Below, in pieces: positions 7,659 through 13,534 of a DNA stretch of 18,065 bases. Every line of letters begins with the position of its first letter. Positions within the stretch are counted from its first letter, which is position 1. The DNA comes from an uncultured Eubacteriales bacterium. GTDB lineage: Bacteria; Bacillota; Clostridia; Oscillospirales; Butyricicoccaceae. Below the pieces are notes generated by a model. The model was not told the DNA's origin. It worked only from the letters and a program-made list of their open reading frames with translations, and ran no database searches. Location of the stretch: contig CATJIY010000122.1 in NCBI GenBank assembly GCA_949740695.1, positions 1 through 18,065 on the forward strand. Direction: 5' to 3'. A program made the position numbers and the translations under genes.

Positions 7659-8057
7659 TTACCAAATGAAAGCCAGGACTTCGCCGCCCACATGCAGCTC
7701 CCGGGCCTTTTTATCGGTCATAACGCCCTTGCTGGTAGAAACAATCGCCACACCTAAGCCTTTCAGCACCCGGGGCAGCTCGTTAGCGCCGGCATAGACC
7801 CGCAAACCGGGCTTGCTCACCCGGCGCAAGCCGATAATGGCCTTCTCCTTGTTGGCGTTATACTTCAGTGTGATCTTAATGACACCCTGGTTCCCGTCCT
7901 CAATCACCTCAAAAGCTTTAATATAACCTTCCTCCAGCAAGATCTGAGCAATGGCTTTCTTCATGCTGGAAGCCGGAACCTCCACCGTAGCGTGGCGGGC
8001 AGAACCGGCGTTGCGGATACGGGTAAGCATATCCGCGATAGGGTCTGTGATGTGCAT
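7659..8057 (-). CDS. rpsH: 30S ribosomal protein S8
   Basis: S8 is a primary 16S rRNA-binding protein of the central domain and, in E. coli, the translational repressor of the spc operon. The 132 residues begin MHITDPIADMLTRIRNAGSARH and end in STSKGVMTDKKARELHVGGEVLAFIW, which is the RNA-binding C-terminal signature. The ATG at 8057 follows AAGGAGGAACAAACAAT. Unlike its neighbours it is preceded by a 261-nt non-coding spacer with strong predicted RNA structure. This matters because S8 is a known autoregulator elsewhere, although no S8 site can be demonstrated here. Confidence 0.98.
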   Translation of the reverse strand: MHITDPIADMLTRIRNAGSARHATVEVPASSMKKAIAQILLEEGYIKAFEVIEDGNQGVIKITLKYNANKEKAIIGLRRVSKPGLRVYAGANELPRVLKGLGVAIVSTSKGVMTDKKARELHVGGEVLAFIW

Positions 8058-8084
8058 ATTGTTTGTTCCTCCTTGTCGAAGTTA

Positions 8085-8186
8085 GAGAGCGGCGGTTTTT
8101 GCGGCCTTTCAACGGCGGGAGCCGGCCCGTCGGCCGAAAAGCCGATTGGCCGGTTGCCGGGGTTTTTATTGCGCCGCGGCCCTCTC
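8085..8186 (-). repeat. Nested GC-rich inverted repeats upstream of rpsH
   Basis: The outer pairing is gaga+gcggcg (8085-8094) with cgccgc (8172-8177) and tctc (8183-8186), with a 5-nt bulge between the last two. Inside it is a strong hairpin: ccggcc (8122-8127) pairs with ggccgg (8148-8153) and tcggc (8130-8134) with gccga (8141-8145). The inner hairpin has a 2x2 internal loop and a 6-nt loop. Base pairing was checked by eye; no folding energy was computed. Confidence 0.65.
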
Positions 8187-8253
8187 CACTATTCTAAAAA
8201 ACGTGTCTCGCACGCAGGAATACAATTTGATTGGCTTCTTAAAAGGCTTGACA

Positions 8254-8304
8254 TATTCGCCGCGCTGTCGGCAGCACTTTGGTATCGCGCGACAATGGCG
8301 AATA
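8254..8304 (-). repeat. Inverted repeat just downstream of rpsZ
   Basis: The 8-bp arms TATTCGCC (8254-8261) and GGCGAATA (8297-8304) are perfect. A second perfect 5-bp pairing, TGTCG (8266-8270) with CGACA (8290-8294), lies inside them. Together they would give an extended stem in the transcript about 15 nt after the rpsZ stop. No U-run follows, so it is not a terminator by itself. Confidence 0.6.
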
Positions 8305-8318
8305 GCCAGAGGGCAAAT

Positions 8319-8504
8319 TTACCAAGATGCCTTGCGGACGCCAGGGATTTCCCCTTTGTAAGCCAACTCACGGAAGCAGATACGGCAAACGCCAAAGTCC
8401 CGCAGATAAGCGTGGGGACGGCCGCAGATCTTACAACGGTTGTACTTCCGAGTAGAATACTTGCTGCCGCGCTGTTGCTTCAGGATCATTGATTTTTTAG
8501 CCAT
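8319..8504 (-). CDS. rpsZ: 30S ribosomal protein S14, zinc type (type Z)
   Basis: S14 lies in the 30S head next to S3 and S10. This is the 61-residue zinc-containing form, with C24-x2-C27 and C40-x2-C43 (RCKICGRPHAYLRDFGVCRICFREL) and the family end KGEIPGVRKASW. The zinc-free S14 paralogue is longer and lacks these cysteines. The ATG at 8504 follows GGGGGAGGAACAACA. It lies between rplE (15 nt upstream) and a long spacer before rpsH. In this gene order the name rpsN is also used. Confidence 0.98.
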   Translation of the reverse strand: MAKKSMILKQQRGSKYSTRKYNRCKICGRPHAYLRDFGVCRICFRELAYKGEIPGVRKASW

Positions 8505-8519
8505 TGTTGTTCCTCCCCC

Positions 8520-9107
8520 TTATCTTGCAAACGGGGCGCCCAGCAAGGTGAGCATTTCCCGCGCTTCCTCGTCGGTAGTGGCCGTGGTCGTAAACACGAT
8601 GTCCATACCGCGAATCTTATCGATTTTATCGTATTCGATCTCGGGGAAGATCAACTGCTCTTTCACGCCCATGGCATAGTTGCCCCGGCCGTCAAAACCA
8701 TTGGGATTGATGCCGCGGAAGTCGCGAACCCGGGGCAGCGCAATGCTGAACAGCCGGTCCATAAACTCCCACATCCGGTCGCCTCGAAGAGTGACTTTAG
8801 CGCCAATGTTCATACCTTCACGAAGCTTGAAGTTAGCCACACTCTTCTTGGCCTTGGTGACAATGGGCTTCTGCCCAGTAATCCGCATTAAATCGGCCAC
8901 TACGCTGTCCAGGACTTTGGCATTATCCCGAGCCTCGCCAGCGCCCACGTTGACGGTGATCTTTTCCACTTTGGGGATCTGCATGGGGCTCTTATACTCA
9001 AATTTTTTCATAAGAGCGGGAGCAATCTCGTTGGTATACTTTACCTTCAGACGGGGGGTATAGCCTTCCGGCTTCCCGGCGGCTGCGGCCTGTTTCTCTT
9101 TTGCCAT
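8520..9107 (-). CDS. rplE: 50S ribosomal protein L5
   Basis: L5 binds 5S rRNA in the central protuberance and contacts P-site tRNA. The product is 195 residues, about 15 longer than the usual 179-180. The excess is an N-terminal Ala/Lys/Gln extension (MAKEKQAAAAGKPEGYTPRL) before the normal start region LKVKYTNEIAPALMKKF. The start is nevertheless well supported, since the ATG at 9107 lies 6 nt after GGAGGAG. Family landmarks include QIPKVEKITVNVGAGEA, NFKLREGMNIGAKVTLRG, LPRVRDFRGINPNGFDGRGNY and the C-terminal GMDIVFTTTATTDEEAREML. Confidence 0.98.
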   Translation of the reverse strand: MAKEKQAAAAGKPEGYTPRLKVKYTNEIAPALMKKFEYKSPMQIPKVEKITVNVGAGEARDNAKVLDSVVADLMRITGQKPIVTKAKKSVANFKLREGMNIGAKVTLRGDRMWEFMDRLFSIALPRVRDFRGINPNGFDGRGNYAMGVKEQLIFPEIEYDKIDKIRGMDIVFTTTATTDEEAREMLTLLGAPFAR

Positions 9108-9126
9108 GTTTTACTCCTCCTCGTCC

Positions 9127-9441
9127 TTAGATTTCTGCGCCGCACTTTTTGCAGACAGTGGTTTTCTTACCGTCAGCAACCTTGTGGGCGGGTCTGGTGG
9201 GTTTGCCGCATTTGGGGCAGACGCGCATGACTTTGCAGGCGCGGATGGGGGTTTCCCGGTTGACGATACCGCCGGTTTCACCCTGCTTGCGGGGCTTCTG
9301 ATGATGGGGTGTGACAGCCACGCCCTCTACCAAAACAGTGCCCTTCTTGGGAGAGGCGGAAATGACCTTGCCCTGTTTCCCCTTATCCTTGCCGGAAAGT
9401 ACCACTACAGTGTCGCCGCTTTTGACGTGCATTGTGTTCAT
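9127..9441 (-). CDS. rplX: 50S ribosomal protein L24 (with zinc-ribbon-like cysteines)
   Basis: L24 is an early 50S assembly initiator that binds the 5' domain of 23S rRNA near the polypeptide exit. The 104-residue product has an N-terminal KOW motif (about 5-35, MHVKSGDTVVVLSGKDKGKQ) and GETGGIVNRETPI, typical of the family. The C-terminal half carries C75-x2-C78 and C97-x2-C100 (CPKCG...CKKCG), arranged like a zinc ribbon. Such cysteines occur in some L24 proteins and are absent in others. The ATG at 9441 lies 9 nt after AAGGAGG, which favours it over the ATG three codons downstream. Confidence 0.97.
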   Translation of the reverse strand: MNTMHVKSGDTVVVLSGKDKGKQGKVISASPKKGTVLVEGVAVTPHHQKPRKQGETGGIVNRETPIRACKVMRVCPKCGKPTRPAHKVADGKKTTVCKKCGAEI

Positions 9442-9455
9442 TGTCAGCGTCCTCC

Positions 9456-9824
9456 TTACAGTACTTCGGGAGCCAGGGAGAGGATCTTGGTGTAATCTCT
9501 CTCACGAAGCTCGCGGGCAACCGGTCCAAAGATACGGGTGCCCTGGGGGGTCTTGTCTTCCTTGATGATAACGGCGGCATTTTCGTCAAAACGGACATAG
9601 CTGCCGTCGTTGCGGCGCAAGCCCTTGCGGCTGCGGACGATAACAGCCTTGACCACGTCGCCCTTCTTCACCTGACCACCGGGAGCAGCTTTCCGAACGG
9701 AAGCTACTACCACGTCGCCAATATTGCCGTATCTGCGCGTGGAACCGCCCAGGACACGGATGCATTTGAGTTCCTTTGCGCCGGTGTTGTCAGCCACGCG
9801 CAGGTAAGTTTCAGCTTGTACCAT
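9456..9824 (-). CDS. rplN: 50S ribosomal protein L14
   Basis: L14 sits at the subunit interface and forms an intersubunit bridge; it is also the docking site for the silencing factor RsfS. The 122-residue product is the standard length and has the signature stretch KAPGG-like KAAPGGQVKKGDVVKAVIV, GSYVRFDENAAVII and the C-terminal PVARELRERDYTKILSLAPEVL. It opens the spc block, 12 nt after rpsQ, with AAGGAGGGACCGTC before the ATG at 9824. Confidence 0.98.
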   Translation of the reverse strand: MVQAETYLRVADNTGAKELKCIRVLGGSTRRYGNIGDVVVASVRKAAPGGQVKKGDVVKAVIVRSRKGLRRNDGSYVRFDENAAVIIKEDKTPQGTRIFGPVARELRERDYTKILSLAPEVL

Positions 9825-9836
9825 GACGGTCCCTCC

Positions 9837-10094
9837 TTATTTCGCTTTTTCTACGATTTCCACCAAGCGCCATCTCTTGTCCTTAGAAAGGGGCCGGGTT
9901 TCCATCACACGAACTTTATCGCCCACGCCGCACTGATTGTTTTCATCGTGGGCTTTCAGCTTATAGGTTCTTTTCAAGATTTTCTTATACAACGGATGCT
10001 GAACTCTGTCCTCGATCGCAACAACGATGGTTTTATCCATTTTATCAGAAACGACCATGCCTACCTTCGTCTTGCGGAAAGCTCTTTCACTCAT
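9837..10094 (-). CDS. rpsQ: 30S ribosomal protein S17
   Basis: S17 is an early-binding OB-fold protein of the 30S body. The 85-residue product begins MSERAFRKTKVGMVVSDKMD and contains DKTIVVAIEDRVQHPLYKKILKRTYKLKAHDE and CGVGDKVRVMETRPLSKDKRWRLVEI, the diagnostic S17 stretches. It lies between rpmC and rplN, the last gene of the S10 block. Confidence 0.98.
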   Translation of the reverse strand: MSERAFRKTKVGMVVSDKMDKTIVVAIEDRVQHPLYKKILKRTYKLKAHDENNQCGVGDKVRVMETRPLSKDKRWRLVEIVEKAK

Positions 10095-10113
10095 TGTTCT
10101 TCCTCCTTACCGC

Positions 10114-10311
10114 TTACTTGGCGGCGAGCTGGCGCTCGCGCTGCACAGTCTTAACCTTTGCGATATCATGCTTGACGTCGGCAATCTTGCCGGGGTTTTC
10201 CAGCTGGTTGGTGGCGTGCTGAAGACGCAGATTGAACAGGTCTTTTTTCAGCTCCATCAGCTTTTCGCTCAGCTGATCGGCAGACATCTCGCGAATTTCT
10301 TTGATCTTCAT
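10114..10311 (-). CDS. rpmC: 50S ribosomal protein L29
   Basis: L29 is a two-helix protein at the polypeptide exit, part of the docking platform for trigger factor and SRP together with L23. The 65-residue product begins MKIKEIREMSADQLSEKLME, followed by LKKDLFNLRLQHATNQLENP, which fits the family. Its ATG overlaps the rplP stop codon by 4 nt (ATGA), so translation is probably coupled to rplP. Confidence 0.97.
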   Translation of the reverse strand: MKIKEIREMSADQLSEKLMELKKDLFNLRLQHATNQLENPGKIADVKHDIAKVKTVQRERQLAAK

Positions 10312-10748
10312 TGCGCTTCACCGCCCTTCTCTTTCGCTGTTTCCTCCCGGGTGACGAACTTGCACTTTACAGGCAGCTTATAGCTGGCCAGACGCAGCGC
10401 TTCCCGGGCAGTCTCCTCGGGGACGCCGGCAATCTCAAACATCACCCGGCCGGGCTTAACTACCGCCACCCAGTACTCGGGAGAACCTTTACCGGAACCC
10501 ATACGGGTTTCAGCAGGTTTTTCGGTAACCGGCTTATCGGGGAAAATCTTGATCCACACCTGACCGCCGCGCTTGGTGTAACGAGTCATAGCCACACGAG
10601 CGGCCTCAATTTGGTTGCTGGTGATCCAAGCGGGCTCGGTAGCCATCAGGCCGTATTCACCGTTGGAGACAAAGTTGCCGCGAGTAGCTTTTCCCTTCAT
10701 GCGGCCCCGGTGTACCCGGCGGTATTTTACTCTCTTAGGCATTAACAT
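10308..10748 (-). CDS. rplP: 50S ribosomal protein L16
   Basis: L16 sits near the A site and the aminoacyl-tRNA elbow, and is needed for final 50S maturation. The 146-residue length is typical. It starts MLMPKRVKYRRVHRGRMKGK, the standard N-terminus, and contains TRMGSGKGSPEYWVAVVKPGR, the loop near the peptidyl transferase centre. Its ATG overlaps the rpsC stop by 1 nt (TAATG) and its stop overlaps the rpmC start by 4 nt. These three genes are therefore tightly coupled. Confidence 0.98.
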   Translation of the reverse strand: MLMPKRVKYRRVHRGRMKGKATRGNFVSNGEYGLMATEPAWITSNQIEAARVAMTRYTKRGGQVWIKIFPDKPVTEKPAETRMGSGKGSPEYWVAVVKPGRVMFEIAGVPEETAREALRLASYKLPVKCKFVTREETAKEKGGEAQ

Positions 10749-11635
10749 TAGTCTGCTCCTCCTTCCGTCTTGGGAGCCTCAGCAGGGGCGGCCGCAGGAG
10801 CGGCGGGACGCTGATAGGGGCGGCCCTGAGGACCGCGCGGCCCAGCCGAAAACTGCTTCCGTTCGCCAAACCGGCTGTTTCCGCCGCTATTGCGGCGAGG
10901 TCCGCGGTCGCCGTCCCTACGGTCACGACGATCATTTCTGCGGTCGCCATCCCGGCGGTCGCGGCGATCCCGGCGAGGGGCTTCCACAGGAGTGGAACGT
11001 GGGCCGCCAGTAAGCACTTCACCCTTGTACAACCAAACCTTAACGCCGATGCGGCCATAGGTAGTCTTTGCTTCCGCAAAACCGTAATCGATATCCGCAC
11101 GGAGGGTTTGCAGGGGAATCGTACCCTCATGATAATGCTCGTCGCGAGAAATCTCCGCGCCGCCCAAGCGGCCGGAAACCTTGGTCTTGATACCCTTAGC
11201 GCCCAACTTCATAGCCCGCTGCATTGCCATCTTCATGGCCCGGCGGTAAGAAATGCGCTTTTCCAACTGAGCGGCGATATTCTCCGCGATCAGCTGAGCG
11301 TTTAAATCGGGAGAGCGCACCTCCACGATAGAGATCGCCACCGGCTTGCCGATCATTTTGGCGAGGGTGGCCTGGAGCTTCTCGATTTCAGCGCCGCCCT
11401 TGCCCACGATCATACCGGGCTTGGCGCAGTGAATGAAGATCCGAACCTTGGCGCTATCCCGCTCGATCTCGATCTTGGGGATACCGGCTTGATACAGATT
11501 GGTCTTGAGATATTCGCGAATCTTGTGGTCCTCCACCAGCAGGTCGCCGACGAGTTCGTCCTTGGCAAACCAACGGGAGTCCCATCCATTGATAACACCC
11601 ACACGCAAACCGTGGGGATTGACTTTCTGGCCCAT
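10748..11635 (-). CDS. rpsC: 30S ribosomal protein S3 with long charged C-terminal tail
   Basis: S3 lines the mRNA entry channel and has helicase-like activity together with S4 and S5. The core matches the family: MGQKVNPHGLRVGVINGWDS at the N-terminus, the KH domain with GMIVGKGGAEI (75-84), and the C-terminal domain through GRIGVKVWLYKGEVL (194-208). Typical Firmicute S3 ends about 10 residues later. Here about 85 further residues (211-295) follow. They comprise an Arg/Asp-rich part with two copies of DRRDRRDGDR (223-232 and 235-244), then Gly/Arg/Gln-rich and Ala/Pro-rich segments ending KTEGGAD. The frame and stop are clean, so this is a genuine tail and not a frameshift. Confidence 0.98.
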   Translation of the reverse strand: MGQKVNPHGLRVGVINGWDSRWFAKDELVGDLLVEDHKIREYLKTNLYQAGIPKIEIERDSAKVRIFIHCAKPGMIVGKGGAEIEKLQATLAKMIGKPVAISIVEVRSPDLNAQLIAENIAAQLEKRISYRRAMKMAMQRAMKLGAKGIKTKVSGRLGGAEISRDEHYHEGTIPLQTLRADIDYGFAEAKTTYGRIGVKVWLYKGEVLTGGPRSTPVEAPRRDRRDRRDGDRRNDRRDRRDGDRGPRRNSGGNSRFGERKQFSAGPRGPQGRPYQRPAAPAAAPAEAPKTEGGAD

Positions 11636-11650
11636 AGTTTCCCTCCTGAC

Positions 11651-11986
11651 TTATTCTTTCTCGGCGAGAACCATGTTGATGTGGCAGGTTCTCTTCTGAA
11701 TCCCGGCAGCGCCGCCGCGCGCCCGGGGCATCATCCGTTTCAGGATGGGGCCTGGGCAGCAGTAAATCTTGGCGACATACAGCTTTTCGGGGTCCATTTC
11801 AAAATTATTTTCCGCGTTGGCGGCGCAGCTCTTCAGCAGCTTCATGAGCGGCTCGCAGGCAGCCTTACGGGTGTTCATCAGGATGGCGGCAGCAGCGGAC
11901 ACGTCCTTTCCGCGGATCAGATCACAGACAATCTGAACCTTTCGGGGAGACATCCGAACAAACTTGACAGATGCTTTTGCTTCCAT
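11651..11986 (-). CDS. rplV: 50S ribosomal protein L22
   Basis: L22 lines the polypeptide exit tunnel through its long beta-hairpin; that loop is a known site of macrolide resistance changes. The 111-residue product begins MEAKASVKFVRMSPRKVQIVCDLIRGKDV, with the hairpin region KIYCCPGPILKRMMPRARGGAAG (about 80-102) and the end RTCHINMVLAEKE. The gene spacing is 15 nt to rpsC and 18 nt from rpsS. Confidence 0.98.
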   Translation of the reverse strand: MEAKASVKFVRMSPRKVQIVCDLIRGKDVSAAAAILMNTRKAACEPLMKLLKSCAANAENNFEMDPEKLYVAKIYCCPGPILKRMMPRARGGAAGIQKRTCHINMVLAEKE

Positions 11987-12004
11987 GTTTCGTTCCTCCC
12001 CCTC

Positions 12005-12277
12005 TTACTTGCCGGTTTTGCTGCCCGCGTGGCCGCGAAAGGTCCGCGTGGGGGCAAACTCACCCAGCTTGTGTCCGACCATATCCTCAGTAACATATAC
12101 CGGAATATGCTTTTTGCCGTCATGGACGGCGATGGTATGGCCCACGAACTCCGGAAAAATGGTGGAGGCGCGGGACCAGGTCTTGAGGACCTTTTTCTCG
12201 CCAGCTTCATTCAGCTGGATAACCCTTTTCAGCAGCTCGGGAGCCACAAAAGGACCTTTTTTAACACTTCTGCCCAT
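12005..12277 (-). CDS. rpsS: 30S ribosomal protein S19
   Basis: S19 is located in the 30S head, pairs with S13 and contributes to an intersubunit bridge. The 90-residue product begins MGRSVKKGPFVAPELLKRV and contains the signature WSRASTIFPEFVGHTIAVHDGKKHIPVYVTEDMVGHKLGEFAPTR-type block, here in that order at about 32-78. It lies between rplB and rplV, as expected. Confidence 0.98.
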   Translation of the reverse strand: MGRSVKKGPFVAPELLKRVIQLNEAGEKKVLKTWSRASTIFPEFVGHTIAVHDGKKHIPVYVTEDMVGHKLGEFAPTRTFRGHAGSKTGK

Positions 12278-12295
12278 ACGTTGTGCTCCTTTCCA

Positions 12296-13129
12296 TTACT
12301 TGCCGTTACGGCGTTTGACAATCTGCTTGTCAGTGCGGTGATTCTTCTTCCGGGTCTTATATCCCAGCGCAGGCTTGCCCCAAGGAGTTACCGGGCCGCT
12401 GCGGCCAATGGGCGATTTGCCCTCGCCGCCGCCATGGGGGTGATCGCAGGGGTTCATGACCGAGCCGCGAACGGTAGGACGGATACCCAAATGACGGGTC
12501 TTACCGGCCTTGCCGCGATTCTGGTTCTCCTGGTCGATGTTGCCCACCTGACCAATGGTAGCGCGGCAATTCATTTTGATATAGCGCACCTCGCCGGAAG
12601 GCAAACGCACCTGAGCGGAAGTCCCCTCCTTCGCCATCAGCTGGGCAGCACCGCCGGCGCTGCGCACCAGCTGTCCGCCCCGGCCGGGAATCAACTCAAT
12701 ATTGTGAATCATGGTACCCAGAGGAATATTGGCGATGGGCAGGCAGTTGCCGGGCTTGATGTCGGCGCCCTCGCCGGACACAATCTGATCGCCCACCTTC
12801 AGCCCATGCGGAGCCAAAATGTAACGCTTTTCGCCATCCTCATACTGCACCAGAGCGATAAACGCAGTGCGGTTGGGATCGTACTCCAAGGTCTTGACCT
12901 CGCCGGCCATTCCTACCTTGTCCCGTTTAAAGTCGATCACTCGGTATTTTTGTTTGTTGCCGCCGCCATGATGACGGACGGTGATACGGCCATAGCTGTT
13001 GCGGCCGGCCGTTTTCTTCAGCGGCTCCAGCAGGCTCTTTTCAGGCTTGACCTTGCTCAGCCCGCGATAGTCAGTCACCGTCATATTGCGGCGAGAGGGC
13101 GTCGTGGGCTTAAAGGTTTTAATCGCCAT
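12296..13129 (-). CDS. rplB: 50S ribosomal protein L2
   Basis: L2 is one of the most conserved 50S proteins, required for subunit association and peptidyl transferase function. The start is set at the ATG at 13129 (MAIKTFKPTTPSRR), giving 277 residues, the usual length. An in-frame GTG three codons upstream overlaps the Shine-Dalgarno and is rejected. The RNA-binding domain spans roughly 60-200 and the C-terminal signature NPCDHPHGGGEGKSPIGR contains the catalytically important histidine. The common residue before DHPHGG is Val; here it is Cys. The 108-nt spacer upstream to rplW is unusually long for this operon. Confidence 0.98.
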   Translation of the reverse strand: MAIKTFKPTTPSRRNMTVTDYRGLSKVKPEKSLLEPLKKTAGRNSYGRITVRHHGGGNKQKYRVIDFKRDKVGMAGEVKTLEYDPNRTAFIALVQYEDGEKRYILAPHGLKVGDQIVSGEGADIKPGNCLPIANIPLGTMIHNIELIPGRGGQLVRSAGGAAQLMAKEGTSAQVRLPSGEVRYIKMNCRATIGQVGNIDQENQNRGKAGKTRHLGIRPTVRGSVMNPCDHPHGGGEGKSPIGRSGPVTPWGKPALGYKTRKKNHRTDKQIVKRRNGK

Positions 13130-13136
13130 GATGTTC

Positions 13137-13143
13137 ACTCCTT
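13137..13143 (-). promoter_or_regulatory. rplB ribosome binding site
   Basis: AAGGAGT lies 7 nt before the ATG at 13129. The alternative GTG at 13138 begins inside this site, so it cannot be served by it. This fixes the rplB start at the ATG. Confidence 0.8.
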
Positions 13144-13159
13144 ATTTGTTTCGTTTTGC

Positions 13160-13176
13160 GCCGCCAAAAGGGCGGC
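13160..13176 (-). repeat. 6-bp hairpin in the rplW-rplB spacer
   Basis: The perfect arms GCCGCC (13160-13165) and GGCGGC (13171-13176) flank a 5-nt loop. On the transcribed strand the loop is CUUUU. Together with flanking bases it resembles the hairpin at 2559-2578: both contain TGCGCCGC followed by AAAAG on the plus strand. No U-run follows in the transcript. Confidence 0.6.
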
Positions 13177-13185
13177 ATACTTGCG

Positions 13186-13202
13186 GCAGCGCGAAGCGCT
13201 GC
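13186..13202 (-). repeat. 7-bp hairpin in the rplW-rplB spacer
   Basis: The perfect arms GCAGCGC (13186-13192) and GCGCTGC (13196-13202) flank a 3-nt loop. It lies 9 nt from the hairpin at 13160-13176, so rplW and rplB are separated by two tandem GC-rich stems. The transcript after it has no U-run. Confidence 0.65.
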
Positions 13203-13237
13203 GCGGTCTTTCGGCAATCCGCCGGAATCGCCTGCGC

Positions 13238-13534
13238 TTAGACCATGCCCTCAAAAATCTCGATGGTCTTAGAAGTCTCGGTCAGGCGAACGACCGCTTT
13301 CTTCCAACCGGCGGTGCGGCCCGGCTTGCCGGTGCGGCCGCGGGTGGTCTTTCCAGGAACGTTGATGGTGTTCACACTGGCGACCTTTACGCCAAAGATC
13401 TGCTCAATGGCTTTACGGATTTCCACCTTGTTGGCGTCCTTGGCCACCTCAAAGACATATTTCTTGTCCCCTACGGCTTCCATGGATTTTTCGGTAATCA
13501 CCGGGCGAATGATGATATCATAAGCGGTTTTCAT
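13238..13534 (-). CDS. rplW: 50S ribosomal protein L23
   Basis: L23 surrounds the polypeptide exit and is the main docking site for trigger factor and SRP. The 98-residue product begins MKTAYDIIIRPVITEKSMEA and contains FEVAKDANKVEIRKAIEQIFGVKVASVNTINVPGKTTR, a clear family match. Its ATG overlaps the rplD stop by 4 nt (ATGA). The gene is followed by a spacer with two GC-rich hairpins before rplB. Confidence 0.98.
   Translation of the reverse strand: MKTAYDIIIRPVITEKSMEAVGDKKYVFEVAKDANKVEIRKAIEQIFGVKVASVNTINVPGKTTRGRTGKPGRTAGWKKAVVRLTETSKTIEIFEGMV

Larger units (their letters stand above)
8058..8318 (-). other. 261-nt structured non-coding spacer between rpsZ and rpsH
   Basis: No plausible gene is visible on either strand, and the spacer is over ten times longer than most gaps in this operon. 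In the transcript, reading from rpsZ, three things stand out. The first is a stem with 8-bp arms (8254-8261 with 8297-8304) and an inner 5-bp stem (8266-8270 with 8290-8294). The second is a weak 4-bp hairpin (8202-8214) followed by six U (8196-8201), which resembles a poor terminator. The third is a GC-rich domain (8085-8186) enclosing a strong hairpin (8122-8153). The rpsH ribosome binding site lies right after the last domain. It could be a regulatory RNA, a processing region or the remnant of a small mobile repeat. Confidence 0.7.

Noticed and set aside
8202..8253. Possible internal promoter in the rpsZ-rpsH gap (TAGAAT on the minus strand, TTGACA on the plus strand)
   Set aside because: No acceptable partner hexamer at 16-18 bp was found for either element.
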